Shown here piece by piece: positions 55,847 to 64,000 of a DNA stretch of 64,000 nucleotides. The translations under genes and the position numbers were made by a program. The notes under the pieces are model-generated. The model searched no databases, was not told the DNA's origin, and saw nothing but the letters and a program-made list of their open reading frames with translations. Within the stretch, counting starts at the first letter, position 1. Each line of letters opens with the position of its first letter. Source of the DNA: Bacteriovoracaceae bacterium (GTDB lineage: Bacteria; Bdellovibrionota; Bacteriovoracia; Bacteriovoracales; Bacteriovoracaceae); the NCBI GenBank assembly GCA_021737405.1, contig JAIPEG010000002.1:272828-336827 (forward strand). The letters run 5' to 3'.

Positions 55847-57547
55847 ATGACACACACTAGAACTTACAGTCTTCTTACCATTGTGTTTTCATTTGGGCTA
55901 TTGCTGCTCGGTGCATCGGTGCATCTTACGAATGTTTTTTCTTTATTTCCAAACATTGAGCGATTTCATCAAGTCGCAGGAATGGCCCTGGGGGTTTTAA
56001 CTCTCTTTTTAACTTTCTCTCTTTTTAAAGACACTCAAAAGAGCAAAGACCTTAGCTATAATATCCCTGTACCCCAAAGCTTGTTAGCCCTTATTATTGT
56101 GGGGATCCTGGGACTAATCGGTGGAAGTGCTACTTTTTATAGACTTCCGACAATTCTAAATACGGGTCACTTTTTTCTAGGCCTTATTTTTATTACATTG
56201 CTCATTCATATTGATCACCGATTAAGTGTTGCTTCTCGCGGACAATTAATCTCTAAAAAAGACCATTTTAAGACGGTTTTAAGCAGAAGTTTCCATTTCT
56301 CTGATGGTCTCGCACTTATCTTTTTAATGGGTCTTTCTCAGCTAACCCTCATGGCATTTGGAAAACATGCTCAAAATAGAATTGATCTTGGCATTAATTT
56401 TCCAATGTTTGTGAACGTGACTTCTGTGGTTTACCTCTCTTTTGCCGGATATTGGATGTTTATCGTAGGCCAACAGTTTCGATCCCTTAGTGATCTTTTT
56501 AAGTTTGGACCCCTGATTGCCCTACTAAACCTAGGGGTTTGGTTTCTTAGCTACGAGTTTCCCGAAAACACTCTACTTCCTATCCTAACCTTCACTGTAG
56601 GTGTTCTAACTCTCGCCATTATTTGGAAAACTAACCTTGTGATGAGGTCTATTGAAAAAGAAGTTTTAAAAGAGGAGAGATTCTCTTTCTGGGCAGATAT
56701 TTTAGATTTAACGAAGCCCCGTTTAGGGATGCTAGTGATGTCGACTGTCTTTGTTGGGATGATGCTGGCACCCAAAGAAATTCCTTTCTTTAAAGGCTTG
56801 GCGGGCTTTTGTTTTACTTTCTTATTAGTAATGGGAGCAGCGGCTTTCAATTGCTGGATGGAAATAGATATTGATGCCTTAATGGATCGAACAAAAGACA
56901 GGCCTTTGCCGAGAGGAAGAATGAAGCCAGAGGTAGCTCTAATCTTTAGCTCATCTCTAATGATTCTCTCTATTGTTGGTTTATACTACAGCGTCAATCT
57001 AACGACAGCAGTTCTTGGCTTTATTGCTGCCGCCCTCTATGTCTTTGCCTATACGCCACTTAAACAAAAAAGTGTTTTGGCCCTTTATGTGGGTGCCATC
57101 CCTGGAGCAATTCCCCCTTTGATGGGCTGGACAATTGTTATGGGAAAGATGACAACAATGGCCTGGGTACTTTTTGCTATTTTATTTGTGTGGCAATTAC
57201 CCCATTTTCTCGCAATTTCTATTTACCACGCTGAAGACTATGGAAAGGCCCAAATTAAAATCTATCCCAATAGTTTTGGCCTCGCGTTAACGAAGTGGGG
57301 AATATTTCTCTTAACGGGAGTTCTTGCTTACGTCTCTCTTTATGCGTGGTGGTACGATCTTGGTGTAACGGATTACTTTGGCTATTTTGCGGTCTTTTTA
57401 AATGTTATTTTTATGGGCGTTGCGACAAAAGTATTGTTAACATCAATCTTAAATAAAAAATCATTAAAAAAATGGGCTAGAATTTACTTTTTTGGTTCTA
57501 TTTTTTATTTACCCCTGCTGCTGGGGTCGATGATCTACTTAAGTTAG
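55847..57547 (+). CDS. Fused CtaA-like and CtaB (heme O synthase) protein
   Basis: A 566-residue membrane protein. Residues 1-270 hold about eight spans resembling heme A synthase CtaA, with ExxH as E38-H41 (ERFHQVAG) and H108 (NTGHFFLG). The histidines expected in the second CtaA half are not seen, since FVNVTSVVYL stands where a His pair is usual. Residues 285-566 are CtaB: TKPRLGMLVMST, NCWMEIDIDALMDRTKDRPLP (over 20 in span, N335 to P355), YTPLKQKS and IYHAEDYGKAQIKIYP. CtaB farnesylates heme b to heme O for the A-type oxidase encoded next. The frame is continuous. Confidence 0.9.
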   Translation: MTHTRTYSLLTIVFSFGLLLLGASVHLTNVFSLFPNIERFHQVAGMALGVLTLFLTFSLFKDTQKSKDLSYNIPVPQSLLALIIVGILGLIGGSATFYRLPTILNTGHFFLGLIFITLLIHIDHRLSVASRGQLISKKDHFKTVLSRSFHFSDGLALIFLMGLSQLTLMAFGKHAQNRIDLGINFPMFVNVTSVVYLSFAGYWMFIVGQQFRSLSDLFKFGPLIALLNLGVWFLSYEFPENTLLPILTFTVGVLTLAIIWKTNLVMRSIEKEVLKEERFSFWADILDLTKPRLGMLVMSTVFVGMMLAPKEIPFFKGLAGFCFTFLLVMGAAAFNCWMEIDIDALMDRTKDRPLPRGRMKPEVALIFSSSLMILSIVGLYYSVNLTTAVLGFIAAALYVFAYTPLKQKSVLALYVGAIPGAIPPLMGWTIVMGKMTTMAWVLFAILFVWQLPHFLAISIYHAEDYGKAQIKIYPNSFGLALTKWGIFLLTGVLAYVSLYAWWYDLGVTDYFGYFAVFLNVIFMGVATKVLLTSILNKKSLKKWARIYFFGSIFYLPLLLGSMIYLS

Positions 57548-57663
57548 TTAGAGAAATGGGTGAGCGATATAGTAAATTGATGAAATTACTAGTAAAATAC
57601 CAAAAAATTAGAATTTAAAAGACACCTTAAAAAAAATAGCCTTTGGCTTAAGGGAAGAACAAT

Positions 57664-58500
57664 ATGAAGAACAAAATTTTTACCGAGCCAGTGTTGAAAA
57701 ATACTGAGAACTTAGGGTTCTTTGAAATGTTGGCTCCGCCAGAAGACATTTCGGCAAACGGCCATTTAATTGATTGGCTTTTCAATTACACGACTTCAAT
57801 GAACCTTTTCTTTTTCATTTTAGTTTGTATTGGACTGTTTGGTTTCTCTTATCTTTACCATAATAAGAGACACCCAAAGCCTTACTACACATATGGAAAT
57901 AAAAAAGCCCATATAATTATAGCGACTGTTATTGGTATTGCAGTTTTCCTTTGTATTGACCTAATGATTACAGGTTTCTCCAATAATCATTACACAGGTG
58001 TTTTTATTAATTGGCCTGATGAAAGCAAAGAAGACGTTGTTCGCGTTCAAGTTCTTGGACAACAATGGGCATGGAACTTTCGTCAAGCTGGTGAGGATGG
58101 GGTTTTCAATACTCAAGACGACATCGTAACCCTTAATGATCTACGTGTTCCTGCAAATAAGAAAGTTGTCTTTCAAATTCTTTCTAAAGATGTGATCCAC
58201 TCTCTTTACTTCCCAAATGCTCGTCGTAAGACAGATGCGATTCCAGGGCGAATTACAAGAATGTGGATCGAATTTAAAAAGACTGGAAACTACGAGATTG
58301 CCTGTGCTGAAATGTGTGGGACTTATCACTACAGAATGGCAGCGAAACTAACTGTTTATGAGGAAGAGGACTACGGTCACTATCTTGCTGAAGCAGGACA
58401 AATTCATCGTGCAGTTAATGATCCAGAAGATGGGCAAATTTATTGGGGATGGAAGTGGACCTCTGCTTCGTCGTCAAAGAAAATTGGAATGAATAAATAA
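57664..58500 (+). CDS. coxB: Cytochrome c oxidase subunit II
   Basis: Receives electrons from cytochrome c through the CuA centre. The 278-residue protein has two N-terminal spans and a periplasmic cupredoxin domain. CuA ligands are complete: His in KDVIHSLYFPN, then C-A-E-M-C-G-T-Y-H-Y-R-M with both Cys, the Glu carbonyl, His and Met. VLGQQWAWNF is the aromatic electron-entry patch. No heme c domain is fused. A small AGCC/GGCT hairpin lies just upstream in the 116-base gap after the CtaB fusion. Confidence 0.95.
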   Translation: MKNKIFTEPVLKNTENLGFFEMLAPPEDISANGHLIDWLFNYTTSMNLFFFILVCIGLFGFSYLYHNKRHPKPYYTYGNKKAHIIIATVIGIAVFLCIDLMITGFSNNHYTGVFINWPDESKEDVVRVQVLGQQWAWNFRQAGEDGVFNTQDDIVTLNDLRVPANKKVVFQILSKDVIHSLYFPNARRKTDAIPGRITRMWIEFKKTGNYEIACAEMCGTYHYRMAAKLTVYEEEDYGHYLAEAGQIHRAVNDPEDGQIYWGWKWTSASSSKKIGMNK

Positions 58501-58526
58501 GTTAATTTTTTTAGGAGAGTATAGAG

Positions 58527-60251
58527 ATGGCTTTTTACGAACAGCACATCCACCCAAAACCAACTACGTTTCTGTCAAAGTACATTTTTTCTTTTGACCA
58601 CAAAGTCATCGGAAAACAGTTTCTATGGTACGGAATCTTATTTTTGTTTGTCGGTGGTTTAATGGCCCTAATGATCCGTTGGACTTTGGCCTATCCAGGA
58701 CAACCTTTCCCAGTTATTGGAAGCTTTCTTTTTCCAGAAACGGGAGGAGCTGTTCCACCCGATACCTACGCCATGCTTTTTACAATGCATGGAACGATTA
58801 TGATTTTCTACGCCATCACACCAATTCTGATTGGTGCATTTGGTAACTTTTGTATCCCACTTATGTTGGGAGCAAGGGATATGGCATTTCCTCTGTTAAA
58901 TATGCTCTCGTTTCACGTCGCTGTGATCTCGGGACTTCTTTTAATGGGCTCTCTTTTTACACCTCTTGGAGCTGCAGCCGGTGGTTGGACTTCATATCCC
59001 ACCCTTTCTACTTTGATAGGCTCTCCTGGGGTTGGGCAGACTCTATGGTCCCTTGCCATCTTTGTATTGGGGGTTTCTTCTACGATGGGGGCCGTAAATT
59101 ACATTACGACCATTATTACTTTAAGAGCACCAGGCATGGGATATTTTGATATGCCATTAACGATCTGGGGCCTTGGTTTAACTGCAGTTTTAAACGCTAT
59201 CTTCCTTCCTGTTCTTGGAGCTGGTGTTTTACTTCTTATTTTTGATCGTGTTTTTGGAACGACCTTTTTTCTTGCTGGAGCTGCAGCCACTACAGGAACA
59301 GGGGATCCGGTTCTTTTTCAACACGTTTTTTGGATTTTTGGTCACCCTGAAGTTTATATTCTTATCCTTCCTGCGTGGGGAATTGTTTCTGACCTTCTCT
59401 CTTTCTTTGCTAGAAAACCAGCTTTCGGTGCAAAGGCAACTGCGCTTGCAATGACTTCGATTACAATCCTTTCAACTCTTGTTTACGGTCACCATATGTT
59501 TACGACTCAAATGAGTCCTCTTTTAACCCAAACATTTATGACCCTAACGATGACAATTTCTATTCCTTCCGCGATTTTCTTCACGAATTGGCTTGGAACG
59601 ATTTGGAAAGGCTCCATCCGCTTTCACAGTCCGATGCTCTTTAGCCTTGGTGTAGTATTTGTTTTTGGTCTTGGTGGTCTAACTGGTCTTTATCTCGGTA
59701 CTGTTACAACTGACCTTTACCTTCATGACACTTACTTTGTTGTTGGTCACTTCCATTACACAATGGCAGCTTCTGTTCTTCTTGGTGGATTCGCAGCAAC
59801 CTATTTTTGGATGCCAAAAATGTTTGGAACTCTCATGAATGAGTTTTGGGCAAAAATTCACTTTTGGATCACAATGCTTGGTCTTAACGGGGTATTTTTT
59901 GGAATGATGCTTGTTGGCTACGGTGGTATGCACAGAAGAATCTATAACCCCTTTATCTACGAATTTACGCAAAAGTTAATTCCAATCAACACTTTCACAA
60001 CTTGGTCTGCGATTATTATGGGCTTTGCTCAGATAATTTTCGTTATCAACTTTGTTCACGCTGTTTTCTTTAAGAAAGAAAAAGCCAGTGACAACCCTTG
60101 GGAAGTGGGAACACTTGAATGGACGATTCCTTCTCCAGCACCACATTACAACTTTAAGGACATTCCTGTTGTAAAATGTGGGCCACATGAGCTTGGAAAT
60201 CCAAATGTAATTGGTAAGGACTTTCAGTATCAGACTGAAGAATTAGCTTAA
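58527..60251 (+). CDS. coxA: Cytochrome c oxidase subunit I
   Basis: Catalytic subunit with twelve-odd spans, heme a and the heme a3-CuB site. The 574-residue protein shows the low-spin heme His in TMHGTIMIFYAI, the CuB ligands and cross-linked Tyr in FGHPEVYILILP, the His pair in VYGHHMFTT, and HDTYFVVGHFHYTM with both heme ligands. The Glu in HPEV marks an A1-type proton pathway. Neighbours are subunits II and III. Confidence 0.97.
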   Translation: MAFYEQHIHPKPTTFLSKYIFSFDHKVIGKQFLWYGILFLFVGGLMALMIRWTLAYPGQPFPVIGSFLFPETGGAVPPDTYAMLFTMHGTIMIFYAITPILIGAFGNFCIPLMLGARDMAFPLLNMLSFHVAVISGLLLMGSLFTPLGAAAGGWTSYPTLSTLIGSPGVGQTLWSLAIFVLGVSSTMGAVNYITTIITLRAPGMGYFDMPLTIWGLGLTAVLNAIFLPVLGAGVLLLIFDRVFGTTFFLAGAAATTGTGDPVLFQHVFWIFGHPEVYILILPAWGIVSDLLSFFARKPAFGAKATALAMTSITILSTLVYGHHMFTTQMSPLLTQTFMTLTMTISIPSAIFFTNWLGTIWKGSIRFHSPMLFSLGVVFVFGLGGLTGLYLGTVTTDLYLHDTYFVVGHFHYTMAASVLLGGFAATYFWMPKMFGTLMNEFWAKIHFWITMLGLNGVFFGMMLVGYGGMHRRIYNPFIYEFTQKLIPINTFTTWSAIIMGFAQIIFVINFVHAVFFKKEKASDNPWEVGTLEWTIPSPAPHYNFKDIPVVKCGPHELGNPNVIGKDFQYQTEELA

Positions 60252-60260
60252 AGGTAATTC

Positions 60261-60845
60261 ATGACGACTATGGTGGTAAATAATCATTTAGAAAGAGAGA
60301 AGATGGTGTCATCCATTGCGATGGTGATGACCCTCGTCTCTTTTTCAATGCTATTTGCCACGCTTATGTTGGGCTATGTTGCTTACCGATTTACGGCCGA
60401 GGTTTGGCCTCCTTTGGGTATGCAGAGAGCGTCTTTGGGTCTTCCTACAATTAGTACTGTGATTATTCTGATGAGCTCATTCTCTTACTTCTTGTCTGAG
60501 AACTCCTTTTTGCAAGGAAAGCTAAAAGCCTTTAGAGCTTATTATTTTTTTACATTAATGCTTGGTTTAGCCTTTATGGTGAGCCAACTTTTTCTTTGGA
60601 AAAATCTTAAACTTATTGGGATCTATGTAGATTCCACTGTTTTTGGATCAATCATTTATGCCTTTACTTGGATTCATGCAGCCCATGTGGTTGGTGGAAT
60701 CTTGGCCCTACTTTTCTTAATTCCTTCTATCAGAGGAACTAGAGATGGGGGAAAGTCTCAGATATGGTTACAAAATGTCGGCCAGTTTTGGCATTTTTTA
60801 GGAATTATTTGGGTCATTATTTATTTTGGAATTTTTGTTTTTTAA
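60261..60845 (+). CDS. coxC: Cytochrome c oxidase subunit III
   Basis: A 194-residue, five-span CoxC-family subunit: MVMTLVSFSMLFATLMLGYVAYRF, TISTVIILMSSFSYFL, the central FGSIIYAFTWIHAAHVVGGILAL and the terminal LQNVGQFWHFLGIIWVIIYFGIFVF. It lies 9 bases after subunit I. It differs clearly from the other subunit III at 45968, so the two are not a recent duplication. Confidence 0.88.
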   Translation: MTTMVVNNHLEREKMVSSIAMVMTLVSFSMLFATLMLGYVAYRFTAEVWPPLGMQRASLGLPTISTVIILMSSFSYFLSENSFLQGKLKAFRAYYFFTLMLGLAFMVSQLFLWKNLKLIGIYVDSTVFGSIIYAFTWIHAAHVVGGILALLFLIPSIRGTRDGGKSQIWLQNVGQFWHFLGIIWVIIYFGIFVF

Positions 60846-60860
60846 ATATTTGAGGAAATT

Positions 60861-61763
60861 ATGATGAAGTTACTTGTACTTTCTCTGACGACACTTACTC
60901 TTTCGCTTCTTGTTGGTTGTGAACCAAATGATTTTAAAGAAGGTGTTGTTATGGCAGGTGGTCAGTATGTACCTGCTGCGACTCTTAATAAGGGCAAACA
61001 AATTTACAGCGAATACTGTATGGCCTGTCACGGTGTGAATGGAGATGGTAATGGTGTTGCTGCCAAGGGGCTTCAGCCACCACCGCGTAACTTTAAACTA
61101 GGAATTATCAAATTCGGTAATGTTGTGAGTGGAGAGTTAACTCATGATGATGCTGTTTATAAGTCTTTTAAGCATGGTCTTAATGGTTCAGCCATGTTGC
61201 CATGGGATTTAAAGCAAGATCAGATGGTAGCTGTTTGGCAGTATATAAAAACTTTTGCTCCTGATACTTGGGTTGGAAAAGATAAAGAGCTTGGTACTAA
61301 GTTAGACGCCCAACCTTTCAAAGATCCTTTTACTATAGCTCGTAAAGATCAAGCTATTGAGCTTGGTAGAAAAGTATTCCATGTCGAGGCAAATTGCCAG
61401 AGTTGCCATCGTGGCTACGTTACCTTGAGTGAATACAGTGCAATGTCTAAAGAACTTACGGGTGATGGTATTGCTGAGCTTGACAGTGATTTTTATCAAT
61501 TAAAAATTCAAGATTCAGATCATGGCTACCAAGTTGTTCCTCCTGACTTTACTTGGCATGAGCTTAGAAGTGTTAGAAATGGCGAAACAGAAATTGAAGA
61601 TCTTTATTTGAGACTTCTTGGTGGTGTTGGTGGAACAGCAATGCCGGCTTGGAAAGACACTCTTGAAGATCATAAAATTTGGGCCTTAGCCTATTATGTA
61701 AATTATTTGAGATCATTTAAAAATTCTCCCGAAAGAAAGAATTTTGTAGCACGTTTTAAATAG
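60861..61763 (+). CDS. Diheme cytochrome c lipoprotein
   Basis: A 300-residue lipoprotein with lipobox LLVGC (about residue 20). Two heme sites are seen, CMACHGVNGDGNG near residue 53 and CQSCHRGY near 179, with Met candidates after each (SAMLPW, TAMPAW). The protein would carry electrons between the bc complex and CuA at the membrane surface. It is placed after oxidase subunit III and before the Sco protein. The start may be M1 or M2. Confidence 0.9.
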   Translation: MMKLLVLSLTTLTLSLLVGCEPNDFKEGVVMAGGQYVPAATLNKGKQIYSEYCMACHGVNGDGNGVAAKGLQPPPRNFKLGIIKFGNVVSGELTHDDAVYKSFKHGLNGSAMLPWDLKQDQMVAVWQYIKTFAPDTWVGKDKELGTKLDAQPFKDPFTIARKDQAIELGRKVFHVEANCQSCHRGYVTLSEYSAMSKELTGDGIAELDSDFYQLKIQDSDHGYQVVPPDFTWHELRSVRNGETEIEDLYLRLLGGVGGTAMPAWKDTLEDHKIWALAYYVNYLRSFKNSPERKNFVARFK

Positions 61764-61778
61764 GTAGATAGCGAATAG

Positions 61779-62462
61779 ATGACAACAGATACCTTAAGTT
61801 ATATTCGAGAAGAGTCTTTTGTGCAAAAGCTTGTGCGAATTAAGCTCTTTTGGATCTTTTTCTTCTTGATTACTTTTAGTTATCCAATCTATCGCTCGAT
61901 GAATAGAGAGTTACCTCCTGAGCTTCCTAGGCTTGGAAAGGTTCCTGCTTTCTCATTAACCAATGGCTTTGGAAAACCTTTTGGGTCCAAGGATCTTGAA
62001 GGGCGCATATACATGGCCTCTTTTATGTTCACTTCTTGCCCTACCACTTGTCCGGGCCTTATTGAAAGAATGAAGGTCGCCCAAAAAAGATTAAAAGGCT
62101 TAGGCCAAAAAGTGGCCCTCTTATCGATTTCTGTAGATCCCGCTTTTGATACCCCTGAAGTGCTTTTTAAGTACGCAAGAAAAACAAAGGCCAATCCATA
62201 CGTTTGGCACTTTCTAACGGGTGAGCGAAAAGATTTAAGGGCCTTATTAATCGATGGTTTTAAAGTACCCATGGGTGAAAAAGAGCCGGTAGAAGGTGTT
62301 GTCGGTTTAGAGAAAGTATCACTTTTAGATATTGTTCACAGTGAGCAGCTTGTTCTTGTGGATACTGAGGGAATGATTAGGGGTTATTATCCTACCGATC
62401 GCATTGGAATGGATAAGCTCATGATTGACGTAGGATTGTTAGTAAATAGAAAATATAACTAA
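61779..62462 (+). CDS. Sco1/SenC-type copper chaperone
   Basis: Membrane-anchored thioredoxin-fold protein that loads copper into the CuA centre of subunit II. The 227-residue protein has one N-terminal span (IKLFWIFFFLITFSYPIY), the copper-binding CxxxC in FTSCPTTCPGL and the third ligand His in DIVHSEQLVLVD. LSISVDPAFDTPEVL is a family block. The 15-base gap from the diheme cytochrome indicates the same operon. Confidence 0.93.
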   Translation: MTTDTLSYIREESFVQKLVRIKLFWIFFFLITFSYPIYRSMNRELPPELPRLGKVPAFSLTNGFGKPFGSKDLEGRIYMASFMFTSCPTTCPGLIERMKVAQKRLKGLGQKVALLSISVDPAFDTPEVLFKYARKTKANPYVWHFLTGERKDLRALLIDGFKVPMGEKEPVEGVVGLEKVSLLDIVHSEQLVLVDTEGMIRGYYPTDRIGMDKLMIDVGLLVNRKYN

Positions 62463-62477
62463 TATTAGGAGTTACCA

Positions 62478-62765
62478 ATGAGTGCAGAAGCTCAAGTTTA
62501 TCATAGTCACAAGAAGAAATATATTTTGATATTCATCCTTCTTGCGGTTCTTACAGTAGCGGAGTTAATTGCTGCAGAGGCTGGCTGGTCTTATACATTG
62601 AAAGCCGTTAGCCTAAGTGTTTTGGCCCTCGGAAAGGCCATGGCGGTTGCTTACTGGTATATGCACTTAGAGGATGAGAAGCCTTGGCTAAAGTTTATTG
62701 CTGCCATTCCCATGAGTGCTTTTATATATGCAGTTGTTGTTATTTTGGAATCTTTAGCTCGATAG
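62478..62765 (+). CDS. Cytochrome c oxidase subunit IV
   Basis: A 95-residue protein with three membrane spans of the prokaryotic COX IV/CyoD type: YILIFILLAVLTVAELIAA, LKAVSLSVLALGKAMAVAYWYMHLEDEKPW and the terminal IPMSAFIYAVVVILESLA. The Lys in the second helix and the YMHLxxE motif are typical. It probably stabilises subunits I and III. Confidence 0.85.
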   Translation: MSAEAQVYHSHKKKYILIFILLAVLTVAELIAAEAGWSYTLKAVSLSVLALGKAMAVAYWYMHLEDEKPWLKFIAAIPMSAFIYAVVVILESLAR

Positions 62766-62772
62766 GATATTT

Positions 62773-62946
62773 ATGAATGATCAATCTTTGGTAAAAACTT
62801 CTTCTGTTGTAGATAAAAATGTTCAGATGGTAAGGCACGAGCAAAAGTCTGTACCGACTTGGTTTCTTGTGATTTTTCTAATTTTGGCCCTTTTTGTTTT
62901 AAAGAGTTTTATTTATATAAAAGACGGAAGCAGACACGGTAAATAA
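62773..62946 (+). CDS. 57-residue single-span membrane protein in the oxidase operon
   Basis: ATG 62773 opens 57 codons to TAA 62944-62946, 7 bases after subunit IV. A polar N-terminus (NDQSLVKTSSVVDKNV...VRHEQKSVPTW) leads into one span (FLVIFLILALFVLKSFIYI) and a short basic tail (KDGSRHGK). Size and topology resemble small accessory oxidase subunits. No family is recognised. Its stop lies inside the terminator hairpin. Confidence 0.65.
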   Translation: MNDQSLVKTSSVVDKNVQMVRHEQKSVPTWFLVIFLILALFVLKSFIYIKDGSRHGK

Positions 62947-62960
62947 TAGAACCGTGTCTT
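62933..62960 (+). terminator. Terminator at the end of the oxidase operon
   Basis: GACACGGT (62933-62940) pairs perfectly with ACCGTGTC (62951-62958) around a 10-base A+T loop that contains the stop codon of the 57-residue gene. Only TT follows directly, with a T-run a few bases on. It separates two convergent genes. Confidence 0.65.
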
Positions 62961-62971
62961 AACTTCATTTT

Positions 62972-63568
62972 TTAATTTCGTTTAAAAACCATACTTATAA
63001 TCACATCATTTTGTTCAATTTTATCAATAACATCTAATCCCTCTACAACTTGCCCGAAGACAGTATACTTTTTATCTAAGTGAGAAAGTGTTGTTAGGGC
63101 GATGTAAAACTGTGAATCAGCACTATCGGGATTCGCAGTTCTTGCCATGGCGACAGTGCCTTTGATGTGTTGGATGTCGTTGAACTCTGCCTTAAGATTC
63201 TTTCCACTTCCGCTTGTTCCTGTACCTGTAGGGTCTCCTGCTTGGATGACAAAGTTAGGAACTACCCGATGAAACTTAATTCCATCATAGAAACCTTGGT
63301 TAACAAGTTCGATAATTCTTGTAACTGTATTGGGTGCTTTATTAGGATAGAGCTTAAATTCGACATTTCCCCTAACTGTCTTAATCACTATAGATTCATT
63401 GGAAAGGCCGTTTTTATCTAGTTTTAAGTCTTCTGCCTTTATGGTTCCTGATGTGTTCTTAGGTTCTACTTTTGGGTCTTCTTTTTCTTTAAAACAACCG
63501 TTAAATAGTAAGCAAATGGCAAAGGAAAAGGTCAGGGTAGACAGCATACTTCTTCGTGATTGTGACAT
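62972..63568 (-). CDS. Cyclophilin-type peptidyl-prolyl isomerase, lipoprotein
   Basis: Proline isomerase placed in the envelope. The 198-residue protein has a lipobox LFNGC near residue 25, a Lys/Glu/Pro-rich linker and a cyclophilin domain: GNVEFKLYPNKAPNTVTRIIELVNQGFYDGIKFHRVVPNFVIQAGDP (long block, about 69-115) with the catalytic Arg in FHRV, GTVAMAR and SQFYIAL. It helps fold exported or outer-membrane proteins. It is a single gene converging on the oxidase operon. Confidence 0.92.
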   Translation of the reverse strand: MSQSRRSMLSTLTFSFAICLLFNGCFKEKEDPKVEPKNTSGTIKAEDLKLDKNGLSNESIVIKTVRGNVEFKLYPNKAPNTVTRIIELVNQGFYDGIKFHRVVPNFVIQAGDPTGTGTSGSGKNLKAEFNDIQHIKGTVAMARTANPDSADSQFYIALTTLSHLDKKYTVFGQVVEGLDVIDKIEQNDVIISMVFKRN

Positions 63569-63669
63569 AGTAATTCCTTAGTATTCTTGGGTGTTTAAAT
63601 AAAATTCAGATAATTTTTTAACTCCAAAGTATTATCCAGAATTTTTTTTTCAAAATCAAAATTTTAAAG

Positions 63670-63698
63670 TTGACAGTAATACCTAAACTAACTAAATT
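63670..63698 (+). promoter_or_regulatory. Promoter ahead of tRNA-Ala
   Basis: A perfect TTGACA (63670-63675), a 17-base spacer and TAAATT (63693-63698), 39 bases before the tRNA. This shows the tRNA starts a transcription unit rather than lying inside a standard 16S-23S spacer. Confidence 0.75.
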
Positions 63699-63737
63699 AC
63701 CCCTCACCTCAGAATTATACTGATCCTCATTAATCGT

Positions 63738-63813
63738 GGGGGTGTAGCTCAGTTGGGAGAGCGTCTGATTTGCATTCAGAAGGTCGCTGGTTCGATCCCA
63801 GTCATCTCCACCA
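63738..63813 (+). tRNA. tRNA-Ala, anticodon UGC
   Basis: 76 bases fold into a complete cloverleaf: acceptor GGGGGTG/CATCTCC with G-U pairs, D arm GCTC/GAGC, anticodon stem TCTGA/TCAGA around TTTGCAT (anticodon TGC), T arm with GTTCGATC and an encoded CCA end. tRNA-Ala(UGC) is the species usually found in rRNA operons. Confidence 0.97.
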
Positions 63814-64000
63814 CTAAGTAGGGGCTGGCGTGAAACCTAGCTGTAAGTTTTGAGAGTTTGTTTTTGATCTTTGAAATTCGAATATGATTTAAGATTTTTT
63901 ACCACTTAGGTGGTGAAAGAAAGACGAGAAAGATAATCGGGCGTTTTAGACAGAAGATATCTTGGTGTAACTAAAAGCTACCTTATATATGAAGCGAAAG
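63814..64000 (+). other. Probable rRNA operon leader or spacer (no gene body reached)
   Basis: 187 bases without an ORF. GATCTTTGAAATTCGAATA (63866 on) resembles the boxA-type antitermination element, TCTTTGAAAA, seen before 16S or 23S genes. A hairpin ACCAC/GTGGT (63901-63914) follows, and purine-rich sequence runs to the edge. No start of 16S or 23S is recognisable before 64000. Whether 23S or 16S follows cannot be seen. Confidence 0.5.

Noticed and set aside
1..64000. CRISPR arrays, insertion sequences, integrases, phage genes
   Set aside because: No regularly spaced repeats, transposase-like ORFs or terminal inverted repeats were seen. The kyn island shows no mobile-element remnants at its ends.

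Overview
The window is a 64 kb stretch of low-GC bacterial chromosome (A+T-rich, roughly 38 % G+C by eye). It reads like a predatory member of the Bdellovibrionota, probably of the Bacteriovorax/Halobacteriovorax/Peredibacter type. The pointers are Bdellovibrio-type flagellins in tandem, a Tad/Flp pilus cluster followed by an RHS/YD-repeat protein and tiny secreted proteins (the layout of the Bdellovibrio host-interaction, or hit, locus), an aerobic respiratory chain, and a kynurenine route for tryptophan breakdown. This assignment is inferred from gene content; no 16S rRNA gene lies in the window.

Layout. 1-2497 (minus): recG (cut by the window edge), greA and two small unknown genes. 2591-8583: an UbiB-like kinase, a GNAT acetyltransferase, two flagellins behind a sigma-28-like promoter, and a sugar-nucleotide-type reductase. 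9188-9372 (minus): a 6S RNA gene recognised from sequence and structure. 9583-17495: the Tad pilus cluster (Flp pilin, four other class III pilin-like proteins, CpaA, CpaB, CpaC, a CpaE-CpaF fusion, TadB; no TadC seen). 17585-21781: a secreted RHS-type protein and three very small secreted proteins. Two of these have near-consensus sigma-54 promoters, and all three end in strong terminators; an aldehyde dehydrogenase sits among them. 21830-25067 (minus): lon, a CheY-like receiver and a small unknown.

25297-35526 (plus) is a mostly tight run: glmU, glmS, a UvrD/PcrA helicase, an AsmA-like protein, mtnA, a Ppx/GppA phosphatase and a cyclic-nucleotide-binding protein. 35521-36392 (minus) holds a stand-alone FliG-like protein and a coiled-coil protein. 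36483-39546 holds a thiolase and two unknown proteins.

39692-47346 encodes a cytochrome bc-type quinol oxidoreductase: HEAT-repeat protein, Rieske protein, b6-like and subunit-IV-like halves of cytochrome b, and an eight-heme coiled-coil cytochrome. An extra oxidase subunit III, a small CPxC membrane protein and a DUF420/CtaM-like protein follow. 55847-62946 encodes an A-type cytochrome c oxidase with a CtaA-like/CtaB fusion, subunits II, I, III and IV, a diheme cytochrome c lipoprotein and a Sco protein. Between these two respiratory blocks, 47343-55754 carries tryptophan 2,3-dioxygenase, arylformamidase, kynurenine monooxygenase, kynureninase, 3-hydroxyanthranilate dioxygenase and later steps to 2-oxo acids, in divergent operons. 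Amino acids released from prey could thus feed the oxidase chain alongside. The window ends with a cyclophilin lipoprotein, tRNA-Ala(UGC) and what looks like an rRNA operon leader.
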